64,000 nucleotides of DNA, from the NCBI GenBank assembly GCA_037903355.1, contig JBAJFE010000004.1, forward strand, positions 4,634,001 through 4,698,000, written 5' to 3'. The translations under genes and the position numbers were made by a program. Under the pieces are notes generated by a model. The model saw only the letters and a list, made by a program, of their open reading frames with translations. It was not told where the DNA came from and ran no database searches. Shown here piece by piece: positions 40,401 to 52,246 of the stretch (the first letter of the stretch is position 1; every line of letters begins with the position of its first letter). Source of the DNA: Trichuris trichiura (lineage: Eukaryota > Nematoda > Enoplea > Trichinellida > Trichuridae).

Positions 40401-43400
40401 AGCTTTAACTGTCATCCTTTTTTTTGTTACTACGAAGGCCTTTTGTTTTGTTAGGAAGTAGCTATGGGCTTACAGCTTAAGAATTCTGCTTAAGGTTGGC
40501 AAGGTAAATCCAGACGAAGACAGTACTTACAAGGCAAAAGTGACCGAAAGGCGCGAAAAGTTGGCGAAAGACCAGCAGATAATTCAAATTGAGGTTCGCA
40601 AGTCGACCTGCAATCTTGACTACTTAAAAAAAGTGGGTTTTTTTTGGACGAATGAAGCTCAACTAATTCGCAGCTGTTATTGTTACTTTCAGATTTGGTC
40701 CGTATCTCGTTGCGCCTCGAAGGAAGACTGGATTGAATGGCTCAAGCGGTTCAGCATAGAATTGTTGAAGGAGTCACCCGTACCGGCTTTACGGTCATGC
40801 TACGCCGTTGCGCAAAACTATTCGCAGCTAGCAACGTACGTGGCTGATTTCCCTCACTTTCCTGCTCGAAAGTATGTATGCATATGGTTTCAGCGACCTG
40901 TTCAACTCGGCCTTCGCTTCTTGCTGGACTGCGTTGTCCGAGTCGGCGCAGAATGAATTGATCAAATGCCTGGAAACAGCCCTCTCGAATCCTGAATGCC
41001 CGGAAGTGACCCAGGCAATATTGAATTTGGCGGAATTCATTGATCATACTGAGAAAGTAGACTCTCTTTTGCTTGATTCTCATTTTGCAATTGTGGCTTC
41101 TTAGGGTCCTCTACCCATAAATCCGGTATTGCTCGGTGAGAAGGCGCTGGAAACGCGCGCCTACGCAAAGGCGCTGCGTTACAAAGAGAACGAGTTCATT
41201 GTGGAAGTTTCGTCGAGCTTACTCGAATCGATTCTTAGGTTTGCGTTTGAACTCCTCTTCCGCTGTCGTGCAACAAACTATTTTAGCATAAATAATCAGC
41301 TGCAATTGCCGGAAGCTTCAGTCGGCATAGTGGAGTATGCCAGGAAACATGACTTCAAGATATCCGTAATTATAAATTTTTTTGCTTATCTTTTGCGAGT
41401 TTGTACTTTACGCAGGATAAGGAATGTTGGTACGAAAAACTGCACGATTGGGAGAAGGCATTAGAAGCGTACGACAGAAAACAAGAGTTGCATCCAAAAG
41501 ATATGGACATAACTCTTGGTCGTATGCGATGCCTGGAAGCGCTCGGAGAGTGGTAAGGCTTTTAAGTGCTCGCGTTTTGATACTTTCATACTTGGTAATT
41601 GCTTATGCTTTCTTTTCCCCTAATTTTTCAGTTGATGCTTCCATAATTAAATTTATTACCTAACCAGATTACGGTAGGATGAGTGCGCATTCTCAGCAAG
41701 TCATTCTCGTCTCTGAACGACTGCTGCGCCAGTATGTTGAATGACAGTATGAGGCCATTGTAGGGGAAGGCTGAGTAACATTGTGAAAGACAACTGGTCA
41801 TCATGTGAACCCCGTTACAAGCAAACCGTTGCTCGAATCGCTGCCGCCGCTGCCTGGGGATTGGGTAGGTCGGCACGAGCGAAACTTTTTGCGAAATTAA
41901 ATATTTACACTGCTTATAGGTCAGTGGGACTCAATGGACGAGTATATGTCGGTAATGAATCGCTCCAGCGTGGACGGCTGCTTCTATCAGGCGGTTTTGG
42001 CGATTCAAAAGCGTAACTTTTCTGATGCGCAGGTTTGCATTGATACGGCGCGAGATTTGATTGACACTGAATTGACAGCTATGTAAATTTCTGTCCCTCA
42101 AACGTCTTCCCTGTGACGAGCAACTTGTTTAGGGTGTCGGAAAGTTACAGTCGGGCATACGAATCGATGGTCACTGTGCAAATGCTCAGCGAGCTTGAGG
42201 AGGCTATAGAAGTGAAAAGAATGCCAAAAAAGCGCCACCTTATTTCTAAAGTTTGGTCTAAGCGTTTGCAAGTGCGCAGTTGGCATAGCGTACCGTTAAT
42301 ATGTTCATACCGTATGCGCTGCTGCAGGATTGTCAAAGTACGGTGGAAGATTGGCAGCGTTTGCTGCAGGTTCGATCTTTGGTGTTTGAACCGCATGAAA
42401 TGTTGGATACATGGATCAAGTACGCGTCCTTATGCCGAAAGAGCGGCAAAATGGTATTTCATTTTTTGCTAACATTATATAATGACGAAATTATTCAAGG
42501 CTTGTCTTTACACGCCTTATTTCTCCTTAACTCGTTCACTTTTTAAACTTAAGTGTATTTTTTATCTCCAAAGTATTTTGTATGATTTTAGGCCATGTCA
42601 CGCCGTACCCTCGTCTCTTTGCTAGGCGTTGATCCAGATTTGAGCGAAACTTTTACCCTGCCCCAGGACAATCCAGTACTATCTTATGCTTATTGCAAAC
42701 AGCTGCACAGCGAAGGGAGAGAGGTTGATTACGATAAAGAAGTTGTTTGTTATTTCTTACTTGCTATATCTTTCAGGATTTGGCTATCAAAGAACTGAAG
42801 AACTTGTTGGATACGTCCTTTAAGGAACAAGGAATCGCGTTAGACATGCTTAAGCTGAAAGCCAAGTTGATGCCTTTCGATTTTGTCACATGATATATAT
42901 TTTGCTTTGTAGATGCTTTGTCAAGCTTGGCATGTGGACGGAAGCGAGCCGACTGAGCAACCAACCGGTTCCAGCGAACGTGATGCAGTATTACAAGTTC
43001 GCTGCGGAAATGGATCCCGAAGCTTACAAAGTAAGCAGTAGTCTCTTAATCGACCGTAACATTTTTTCCGTTTATTCTTAGCCATGGCATGCATTGGCTT
43101 GCGCTAATTTCAACTCACTGTTGTACTACAAAGAAAAGAATGAATCATTGAAGCAGTCGGTTTTAACGACAACCAGTGAACCTGCCGACAATTCCTTCTC
43201 GGACCATATATTAGCCGAAACGAAAGTGGTCGGCTTTTAAAGAGCGTTTTGATTCTTTTTCTATTTATTCTGTGCAATAATAGAATGACAATCTGATCAC
43301 CATGCACGCTATTCAAGCAGTACAGTGCTTTTGCCGCTCTGTTGTCCTTTGCAAAGGCAACAGCCTGCAGGATACACTAAGGTTTGAAAAACACTCATTC

Positions 43401-46400
43401 TCGAAGTGCGATTAACTTTTCTTCTCAGGCTTCTGACAGTATGGTTCGACTATGGGCACATTCCCGAAGTTTATGACATGATTGTTGATCGCATTAAGAC
43501 GGTCAGTTTTGCAACATGGCTTCAAGTGATTCCACAGCTGATAGCTCGAATTGATACGCCGCGAACGTTGGTCAGCCGATCGGTTATTCAACTGCTGTGC
43601 GACATTGGAAAGGAGCATCCTCAGGTAGGTGCCAGCGCTTGCATACCTTTGTTTGAAGATGGCAAATGTTTAGGCATTAATATATCCCATCACTATTGCG
43701 TCAAAGTCTGACAACTCTGCCCGTAAGCAGGCTGCCAGTAGCGTGCTTAAACACATGAACGACCATTCTCCCAGATTGGTGCAGCAAGCTTTTCTGGTAA
43801 GATAGTTTTTAAATGTTATAAGCAATTCGGCTCTTAGAGGTTCAATTTTTTTCGAATTCCTACCGCAATTAATGCGTTTATCGTTGATGTTTATGTAAAC
43901 AAGTTAGCGCCAATCTGAAGATTTCCGCATTGGCGCCACGAGCCAACCAAATGTTGGGAGAGACTTTTGGTCAGCGTTAACCTGTTTATTTGAACTGCAA
44001 CAACGAAATGACTGACTGTCTGGCCGTCAAAGTAACGCGAACACTACCGTAATCATTTTCTGGATGTTCAAGTTGTAACATTTAAAAACGAGAATTACTA
44101 CAAGCTGACTAAGAAATCGTACTTCTTGAACGAGTTGTTTGATTTTACGTGACACCACTTACAGATGAATGATTGTCTCCTTATCTGAGCTCAATTTCGC
44201 GGCATCTCTATTTGGTCTCTAATCCTTCGATAGGAATCGACAAAATTTACCAAATTCGTTACGGCAAGCAGCATTGACCGATTCCAGATATCGCAGGCGA
44301 CTAGCAATTACTATTTGCAAATTAGTATGTGTTAGGCCCGTTTTAGTGTTTTGAAAATTCCAAAAAAATTCTCATGTGTTGATTGTTAAAAGTTCGTCAC
44401 GCTAGCGGAAGTGCTCATTCCATAGCTACCGAAAAAACATTAATCGAGCTTTACTCTTTCCATTATCAGCTTTAGAATACAATTGTGTTAATACAATAAT
44501 GACCGATTAAAGCTAGCTATCGTAGCTCAAGCCTTTGTGTGCTACAACAAATCAGTAATTTGACTCCTGCGTATTCGTAATATCTTATCTTGTGAATATG
44601 TTTTTTGCAAAATAAAACTTTTTGCTTCTTTGCAACCCGTTCGTTAAATTAACGTTTATTTTAAACGTCAATCCGCGGAGCTTTCAGGCCTCATCTGGGC
44701 CCGTCATCAGCGCTGTGTGCCGCCCGTCGGGTCGGTCTTTATGTTAGCAACCCGCTCCGTCCGACCGGCTTTGCCGGAGGCCTCAGCCGTCAGGTCTGTC
44801 TTGACCCGTCGGGCCTTAATCCCACCCAACCAGTCAGACTTTGCAGCGAGCACCCAACCGACCTTCCACGACGGCGGCAACACTATGTTTTTTGCATTAA
44901 TATGTCATTCGGGATTAGCTGGCAGTAACCTCTGTAGTTCGTTCATTTTTTAAAAAGCGGGTAAACTTCCAGGTGAGCGAAGAATTGGTTCGAGTTGCCA
45001 TCCTATGGCATGAATTATGGCACGAAGGTCTTGAGGAAGCAAGTCGCCTTTATTTTGCCGAGAGAAATTTACAAGGCATGTTCAACGCCTTGGAACCATT
45101 GCACAAAATGATAGAACGAGGTCCTGCGACGATAAAGGAGCAGTCGTTCAATCAGGTAGTCGTTATTTACGAGGGTCAGTGTATTTTTCTTGAAATTTTC
45201 AGGCATATTATCGTGATTTGAAAGAAGCGCAGGACTTGTGCGTTAAATACCGTCAAACCGGTTGCAACAGAGAACTGACGCAGGCGTGGGACTTATACTA
45301 TCATGTCTTCAGGCGTATTTCCAAACAGTTGCCTTTGGTAAGTCCCTTCGCTGTTGTTTGCTTCTAGCAAGCTGCAACCCTTTTAAGCTAACCACTCTGG
45401 ACCTGCAGTACGTGGCGCCAAAACTGTTGTTGTGTCAAAACTTGGAGCTTGCCGTTCCGGGAACATACGACCCTTTCAAGCCGATCGTACGAATACAGAG
45501 CGTTCGAACGGACTTGCAAGTGATCGCATCCAAGCAGCGACCTCGAAAAGTTTGCATTAAAGGTTTGCAGTTCGTTCAGTATCGCCTATTTTGAATTGTT
45601 TATTTCACCTGTACTCCTAGGCAGCGACGGGCAGGATTATTGGTTCCTGCTGAAGGGTCACGAGGATCCCCGTCAAGATGAGCGCGTAATGCAATTGTTC
45701 GGTTTGATAAATACGATGTTGCTTGAAAATCCAATGACCTGTCGCCGTAACTTAACCATTTCGGTTAGCACACCATAGTCGCCGCACGTAGTCTTTATTT
45801 CGTCCCTTTAAGCGATATTCGATCATACCTCTAAGCCAGAATAGCGGCCTAATTGGCTGGATGCCAAATTGTGACACTCTTCATGCTTTGCTTCGAGATT
45901 ATCGCGAAAAGAAGAAAATCCTTTTGAACATTGAGCATAAGCTAATGCAGCGGGTATTTTGTTTCTCCCATTTTACGCGATATTTATTTACTGTCGCTGT
46001 CAGATGTCTCCCGATTTTGAACACTTGACTGTTGTGCAAAAGATTGAAGTTTTCGAGCATGCACTTGAGCATACCACTGGAGATGACTTGAGGCGAATAC
46101 TTTGGTTGAAGTCACCCAGCTCTGAGGTATGGTTCGAGCGTCGAACAACGTATACCCGTTCTCTTGCCACGGTTTCCATGGTTGGATATATACTGGGACT
46201 TGGCGATAGGTACTTGCAAGGGCTAAAGGTTGCCTAACCCTGATGTATGATTTATTTTTGCTCAGGCATCCATCCAACCTGATGTTAGACCGAATGAGCG
46301 GTAAGATGGTTCACATCGACTTCGGTGACTGTTTCGAAGTGGCAATGACTCGAGAAAAGTTTCCTGAAAAAATTCCTTTTCGCCTTACAAGAATGTTGGT

Positions 46401-49400
46401 CAGTGCAATGGAGGTACGTCGAGTGGGCATCCATCTATCATGTACATGTCGATGCCCTGTAAGGCAGAATTGAATTATTTTAAATTCCTATCAGTGAAAT
46501 GAGTATTCAGTTCTCCGGAGTAATACTCGCATGTTGCAGTTTGAATTATGTGAGTACTTTACGCCTCATATAAGAACAGTTTACTCAAAATTTTTTTCTT
46601 GTACTTGCTGCCTATAGGTTGCAAGAAATTTATCTTACGACGGCGAAAAGGCCACGGAGAAACTGTTTTTCCATTTTTAAAAGTTCAAAGATTTTAACTA
46701 TTCCTTAATCCACCCATTACTGATCCGAATAGTTACAACCACACTGCCTTTAAAATTCTTTAGCATTTATGTAAATTCCACCAAGCTATCGTACGTTCTT
46801 TGCAGGTTACGGGTGTGGAAGGAAATTTTCGCCTTACGTGCGAAAATGTTCTGTCAGTACTTCGCGAAAATCGCGAGAGCATCGTGGCGGTGCTTGAGGC
46901 ATTCGTCTATGATCCGCTGCTCAATTGGCGGCTCCTAGAACGTAAGTTCCAGATTACAGTTCATGAATTTGAATTTTATGCTACCTACCGCCTAAGTGAC
47001 GGGTGGGAAATTTTTTTGCTGTCGCGAGCCCTGCAGAATACTCAACCGAAAAACAAAGCTTGCTTTATTTGCACTTATCTTCATTTAAGTCACCCCTGAC
47101 GGGATGCTTAGAACTGCTTTTCCCTGGTGAAGCGTGCGATGTTAGCTTCTCTTGATGACGCTGCTACTCGCAGCTAGTTCACTGGGTTCGCATCCGTGAG
47201 TGTGGAGCGCAGAAGACTCGTTGCGATGGCAAGTTTTGAAGAGAACTGCTTGCCGCAGTAGGTTGTTCCGAACACGGATGCGCATTTCAAAGCGTGTCTC
47301 CTCAAAGCGGGAAATTCATCGTTGCTTATAGAACTCAATCAGCGGAAAGTTGTTGTATTTAGCTTTGAGCTCATCATCGCTTTGCAGCTGAATGACTCGC
47401 GCTGCAGGTTATCAGGTACATCAGCTTGTTCTACATTGTATGGAATGACGAAGATGTTCAGTTGCATCTGTCTACTTTTTACGCCGTTGAATCTTTCGTT
47501 AAACGCCTCAAGTAGTTTCGCACATTCGCCGGCATAATCAAATGCCTTACAAGGCTTCTGCCCCTGGAGTGTAGGAATACACCATATTGCCCCTTTTCAA
47601 ATTCCAGTTTCCACAACCTTAATTTAGCTTCAAATGATTTCACATTCGAAACCAGTGAGCTGAGAAGCTTGTTCGGATCCTGCAGCTTGACATTCAGTTC
47701 TGACTGGTACTTGGCGATGTCTACCATGAAAGCCAGATCAGATAGTCACTTGCTATCACTAAGTTTCCTGACAGGTTTGTCTTTAGCCACCATGAACTAC
47801 TTAACTTCATCTCGCAGTTGGTAAAATGGTAGCAATTGGTAGCATGTTCCCGCGACACAGCCAGCGAACTTCGCAGTGATAAACGAAATCGCCATACTTG
47901 GAGGAAAGTTCATTCAAAAAACCTTTAAACAGGCGGTTATAAAACCCTTTGCTCTTGATACAGTTTACGCACGGCACGACTGCTCACATCACATTGTTGA
48001 AACGCAGCGACCATGCACAGAGACTCTGTTGATGTATGATATAATCACATGCAGCCAAATCGTTCGGGTCAAGACTGAGATGATTCAGTAGTAAGATTAC
48101 TCAAATTTTTTTAATTTTAGCCCAAATCGTTCCATTGATAAAACGAGTTTCTCAAATATGTCCTCACCTCTTGTAGTGATAACATAGCTTCCAGTGCTAA
48201 CAGCTCTCGCGTCTCAAACTCTGCAGTTATCCCGCAAAGGAAAATGGTCAATTGAGTGGTGTTTGTGATGTCTGTAGTCTCGTCGAAAGCTAGGGCAAAA
48301 ATTCAAAGTTGCCTGCAGTATGCTTCAGTGTTTTTTCAATGTCTTCTGCTAAGTCAGTGATTCGATCTGGGACAGTTCTTCGAGATAAGCTAATACTTTC
48401 GAACAAGATTTCATTGCCTGGTGTTAATAATTTTGCAGCTGCCACAATGCACCTTTTCACAAACTGACCCTCCGCCTAGGGCCTGAGCTTCTTTGCGATC
48501 AGTTCGCTCGCTACGTAACTCGTTTGAAGAATGCTGTAGGCGTCGCAGTGTGGTCTGGTAAAAGGGGCTTGTTGCGACTCCAAATTACGTTGAAGCGCGC
48601 CGATTCTATCCAGACGCGCTTGGTCTTTTAATCCATTCAGTTTCCCATGTTTTGAGCTGCAAAGCCGTTCCAGATTAGCTTTTTTCATAACAGCTATTGC
48701 GTCGTCACAAACAAGGCAAACTGGCTTGCCTTTCAGGTCCATGAAAAAATAGTCATTTGTCTATTTGTTTTGGAAAGTTCGACACTGCGTCAACTTTTCT
48801 TTTCTTTGGACTGGCCATTTGTGGCGTTGGGTGAGCGTGAACTCTAGCTTGCGATAAGCTGCACGAAACTTCAGGTTTCACTAAAACTTTATGGGCAACT
48901 CTGAGCAAGAAAGCAGAATTTCGAGCCATTTATGCAACCCAGTGGTCAAGAGCACAATTGCAACTATAGAGAACGAAAACTGGATGTTTTGTAACGGGTT
49001 GAATTTTCATAGCTGTAAGGTCTTCTACGGCTTTTCCCGTTTTTCGTTGTGCTGTCATCTGTAATTAAACTAAAACAACTGCTCTACCAACGGATGGATG
49101 AGCCGTTATTAAGAAGAGTACAGATATCAACGCACTCAACTTTTTTATTGTTCAAAGCTTTCGGAACGCTCTAGTTCCGTCGTCAGTGAGTTGGTGGAGA
49201 GATAGGTGGTATAGAGAACGAAATAACTTTTTTGAACTTCGAAGACGTAAACGACAGGAGGATGGCACAAACCGATGAGAACGATAGCAGGAGAAGGCGA
49301 GAAGGATGCCAGTGACTGTCGATCGCAAACAAAGCGAAAGTTCTCTAGCAAGCTGGACAGTCGTAATGTCGAACAAAGCAATAAGGCGAGATAAGAACAA

Positions 49401-50492
49401 TACCTTGGGTCACTAGGCGGCCAATGGTCCACGCTACCGACGCGCACAGAATTTTCACCCACTGCTTACCTCTGAAGACTGACGACATCGGTTTGACCAC
49501 AGAAAGCTGAGTGCAAGGCAGTCTTCCTAGCCAGCCTGATGCTCCCTGCTTGTTACGCAAGAGTTATGTTATTACTAGGACTGACATACAATAAGTTTAT
49601 CGCATTGTGAAAAATAAACTCTCACAGTCTCATTTCACTGAATCTTGCCTCCATGTGCGGTTCCCTCAGCGGGTGGAAGGGAATGGTTCGCGGACCGAAC
49701 GTTCTGTAAATGCAGGGCTACCTTCCATGCTCAATCAGAAAAGATTCAATTTATTAATTGTCCTGATCAATCAATACACGACAAACGAGAGAGAGAGAGA
49801 GAGACGCAGAATCTCGGCACAAACGTGATATCCACACCAACTCCCGTCACTATCAATCCACGTTTTGTATGTCTTTTTTCTGAGTAGTAAACACCCGGTG
49901 ATTATCACGGGTTGCCTTAATTCTTGAAGTGTCAAACAGTAAAATATTGGTCGGTTTCGACACGGCCAACTTCCGCGACCCGCCTCGTGTCTGTCATTGT
50001 CGTATGACCGCTTGTTTACTACATGTTCCCCGCTCCTGGCCTAAGTGAATTACTTTCTTGTGATCGGTCAACAATTAAACTGAAATATTTTACTGATATT
50101 GTACTGTTATTTTTTGTGGTTTTCGAAATTTTAAAACTTCATCTGTACCGATTATTCCTGTTGGTTGACGTTGCAGACTGCTCCAACAAAGCTCTTTCCA
50201 ATGAACAGAAGGCTGATTCGCCGTTTGAGCATTGTGTGCACCCTTCGGAAGTGGTCAGTCGAAAGGCGCTTGACATTGTTCAACGAATTCGTGACAAATT
50301 AACCGGTACTTATATCTGTATTGCTCGCGAAGCAGTTATACGCAAACCCACTTCCATTTTGCAGGTAGAGATTTCATCAACCTTTACGCTGACGCCTTGG
50401 ATGTGCCAGCTCAAGTTGAAGTTCTCATTCAGCAAGCAACTGCTCATGAAAACTTGTGTCAGTGCTACGTGGGGTGGTGCCCTTTTTGGTAG
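28437..50492 (+). CDS. TOR: Target of rapamycin (TOR) Ser/Thr kinase
   Basis: About 50 exons, ~2,420 residues. Exon 1 is 28437-28519 ([14 protein letters not shown]...DLFW), spliced over 4 kb to 32526 ([13 protein letters not shown]). HEAT-repeat exons run to ~40380 ([60 protein letters not shown]). FAT-domain exons cover 40495-43796 ([76 protein letters not shown]). The FRB exon is 44973-45155 ([17 protein letters not shown]). Kinase exons run 45203-46941: [19 protein letters not shown], catalytic GLGDRHPSN (junction 46209/46266) and metal-binding HIDFGD. FATC exons 50177-50305 and 50365-50492 end [13 protein letters not shown]. Phases match at essentially every junction checked; the exceptions are exons 19-20 (39021 to 39457) and a GC-AG intron at 36140. 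TOR acts in TORC1/TORC2 to control growth. The catalytic motifs are intact, so the gene looks functional. Introns over 1 kb: 28520-32525, 34145-35696, 37240-38829, 43797-44972, 46942-50176. Confidence 0.96.
29122..29505 (+). pseudogene. hAT transposase C-terminal fragment
   Basis: An open frame of 127 codons matches the hAT dimerisation region of the SCAND3/ZBED5/GTF2IRD2-like transposases: [63 protein letters not shown] and a C-terminus ending HQLQPSH. The N-terminal zinc finger and the catalytic DDE region are absent from the element. The frame is undamaged, which suggests fairly recent loss of the rest, but no function is implied. Confidence 0.88.
29826..29949. repeat. Hairpin nested in the TOR intron 1 hAT element
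   Basis: Two arms of roughly 35-45 bp face each other with mismatches: the left begins AACTGGATCCGTCGTCAG and the right ends CTGACGACGGAACCAGTT. The core GTTCCGTCGTCAG also occurs near 49172 in the repeat of the last TOR intron. It may be a small element inserted into the hAT copy. Confidence 0.6.
31584..31697. repeat. 72-bp perfect palindrome plus extra arm copy
   Basis: Positions 31584-31655 form a perfect palindrome with a (TA)n centre and arms containing GACAAAATTAAAACTGATAA on the right. The right arm is then repeated directly at 31669-31697 with one base changed. It can form a hairpin or cruciform and explains the open frames with repeated IYIDKIKTD on both strands, which are not genes. 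It lies in TOR intron 1. Confidence 0.85.
31712..31880 (+). repeat. Dispersed repeat copy A (TOR intron 1)
   Basis: About 170 bp closely match 49018-49200: GGTCTTCTACGGCTTTTCCC at the start, CGGATGGATGAGCCGTTATT in the middle and CTTTCGGAACGCTCTAGTTC near the end. Similarity fades beyond about 31885. The first ~90 bp also resemble the left half of the MITE at 5160. No protein is encoded. Confidence 0.8.
32033..32115. repeat. Hairpin and AT microsatellite (TOR intron 1)
   Basis: TTGATGGTATGGTTAT (32033-32048) and its exact reverse complement (32076-32091) form a 16-bp stem with a 27-nt loop. An (AT)n run follows directly at about 32094-32112. Confidence 0.75.
34849..34947. repeat. Inverted repeat in TOR intron 10
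   Basis: Arms of about 44 bp (34849-34892 and 34904-34947) are reverse complements with few mismatches, containing TGCCGGC, TGTTCTG and CCTAAGCCTAAGCC. The intron spans 34145-35696. The flank to about 35015 is shared with the MED1 intron copy at 24820. The rest of the intron is A/T-rich with nothing recognised. Confidence 0.75.
37634..37925. repeat. MITE-like 290-bp inverted repeat in TOR intron 17
   Basis: Two arms of ~135 bp face each other, sharing AAAATCCCGA, GGTCGAAAT / TCGAAATG, CACTGTAAAGT, GTGGCAGTT, AAGGAATG and TCATTATACTG in mirrored order. The loop is short. A weaker piece of the same sequence (AAATCCCGACAATGTCAATC) lies near 38110. No coding capacity. Confidence 0.75.
43797..44972 (+). 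other. TOR intron 40 with a GC-rich patch
   Basis: This 1,176-bp intron precedes the FRB exon. Most is A/T-rich, but about 44690-44885 is strikingly GC-rich, with recurrences of CCCGTCGGG and CAACCGACC-like words. It could be a degraded minisatellite or an inserted fragment. No exon was found; an apparent open frame from 44717 has no family motif. Confidence 0.45.
47100..48830 (-). mobile_element. Decayed hAT transposase, antisense in last TOR intron
   Basis: The minus strand encodes a broken GTF2IRD2/ZBED-like hAT transposase. The zinc-finger end is at 48742-48476 ([20 protein letters not shown], then [11 protein letters not shown]). Further fragments follow in shifting frames: [15 protein letters not shown] sequence near 48280, [13 protein letters not shown] near 47850, and [15 protein letters not shown] at 47727-47479. 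Stops and frameshifts interrupt it throughout, so it is dead. Ends and target-site duplication were not identified. It occupies over half of the 3,235-bp intron that separates the kinase exon from the FATC exons. Confidence 0.85.
49018..49200 (+). repeat. Dispersed repeat copy B (last TOR intron)
   Basis: Close match to 31712-31880, beginning AGGTCTTCTACGGCTTTTCC and including GGATGGATGAGCCGTTATTA and the AACGCTCTAGTTCCGTCGTC block. It lies just beyond the hAT relic. The remaining intron up to 50176 holds a (GA)n run at about 49787-49804 and no recognised exon. Confidence 0.8.
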
Positions 50493-51053
50493 TTGACGAG
50501 GTGCACTGATTCCTTGCTTATACGAGTCTGTACAAATGTTCCTTTTTGCCCTGGCATACCAATCTCCTTTAAGTGTTCAATATATATATTGATGTCATGA
50601 TACCTTCGAGTAACATGTCTTCGTTCAATAATTATTGTTCTGATCCGTGAATACTACCTTTTCTTGAGCATCTGGACGATTGCCAGGCAAAACTGTAACC
50701 TTGTATCCTGTGGCACGCTTTAATGGCCCTGGCATGTACTAGATAAGATAACATAGTGACGTATGAAAACAAAAACAAATTTCGTTTGTTTAGGATACGT
50801 TCTACTGTTAATTGTGCTAGCACTTTATAAATTAGGTTTTCAAAGTCACGTTAAATCATGCCTTCAATTTTTACGTTTCAAACGAGAATGCCCTTAAAGG
50901 GATTCGTTTAATATCTTTTCCGTAAGTTGGAAAGTCATTCAAGGATCTTCAAACTGCCTGCGTAGCGCCTTCAAATGCATACAACGCCATGTTGTCCGCG
51001 CATTTAAAGAACTGCAAGTGTGACTATTTAATGGCCAATTTTTTTGAGTGAAA

Positions 51054-51059
51054 AATAAA
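51054..51059 (+). terminator. Possible TOR poly(A) signal
   Basis: AATAAA on the plus strand, about 560 nt after the TOR stop, and the only canonical hexamer I noticed before the converging Kunitz gene. If used, the two transcripts end almost tail to tail. Confidence 0.35.
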
Positions 51060-51115
51060 AAACTATTCGTTTTTCTTGCACTGCCCTAACGTTGTTTGAA
51101 TGCTTAACTTTCTTT

Positions 51116-52183
51116 TCATTGATCTTCTTTGTCTTGCCTGATGCATTTTCTTTTGCACTCCGACTCATTGTTAAATAGATTCATGTTTCCCTGACATCCA
51201 CCGTAGACAAAGGTCTCACATTTCTTGGTGTCCCGATTGAAGTACCACTTTTGAAAAAGACCTCGACAAGGTCCGGGATCCATTTTTTGGTTGCACGCAA
51301 TTATCCACAAGCAGCGCTTTTCGCAGCTTCTTTTGGTGTCGAATCTGTTCGAATTGCCTCCGCATCCGCTGTAGCTAAACTTTTGGCATTGTTTACTTTT
51401 GGGATTGAAAAACCATCGACGAATTCGTATTCCGCAATCCCCGTAAGCTGGCTTTTGGCCGCATATGCCGAATAACTTCAATTCCTCTAGGCACGTTGCT
51501 TCGCATTCTCGTTTGGTCATAAAGTTGTTTGAATTGCCTCCGCAGCCGCTGTAGCGGAAGTACTTGCATTGTTGATTGGCAAAGTCGAAGAACCATCTGG
51601 ACGTTTTACCGGTGCAGTTGCCAATGCTTAATGGCTGCCTACATGCGTCAAAAGGCTCTGTTTCTTCTTTCTCTTTCACGCACGTGTACTTGCATTCATT
51701 TTCCTTTTCGAAGTTGTTTGAATTTCCATTGCATCCTCCGTAGATGAATGTCTTGCATTCATCCGTTTTTTGATCATAGTACCACCGCTTTAATGATGCT
51801 TTACATGGTCCAGGGTCCAAAGGTTGATCGCAGGAAGACATGTCGTCTAGCTGAGCGTCAGGCAGCATGCATACTTTCTCGCATCGCTTCTGCGTGCTAA
51901 ATCTATTGCCGTTTCCATCGCAACCTGTGTAGGTGAACCGCTTGCATTCTCCTTCGGTTAAGTTATAGTACCATCTGTGAAGATGTTTGCGGCACGAACC
52001 AGCTCTGTATTGAAGTAGGCAGACTGCTGCTGGATCGGGAGACTCGATACTTTTCGCTAAAAATATTCACACGCATAGTCCCTCTATTATGTTTGGGTTT
52101 TCCTCACTCTCAGATTCAGTGACCTTTCCTTCCGATGCAACCACTGCTTCTACGAGAAGCAGTTGTAACACGAATCTCAGCAT
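51116..52183 (-). CDS. Secreted five-domain Kunitz protein
   Basis: Two exons, 52183-52108 and 52056-51116, with a 51-bp phase-1 intron, give exactly 338 residues. The first ~18 residues (MLRFVLQLLLVEAVVASE) form a signal peptide, so the product is probably secreted. Five Kunitz/BPTI domains follow, each with six cysteines and the FxYxGCxGNxNxF core: about residues 37-88, then four more to the C-terminus. Reactive-site (P1) residues, directly after the second cysteine, are R, K, T, G and R in order, so domains 1, 2 and 5 could inhibit trypsin-like proteases and domains 3 and 4 probably not. The intron phase and position match the seven-domain gene at 61407, which supports common ancestry. The specific target is unknown. 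Confidence 0.9.
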
Positions 52184-52239
52184 TATTGTTGTAAGACAAC
52201 GGTTGAAACCACTGTTATCTGCTAATTTTTCTTCCTTCG

Positions 52240-52246
52240 TTTTATA
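52240..52246 (-). promoter_or_regulatory. TATA box of five-domain Kunitz gene
   Basis: TATAAAA on the minus strand, 57 bp upstream of the start codon. The spacing suits a short 5' UTR. The sister Kunitz gene has an identical heptamer. Confidence 0.5.
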
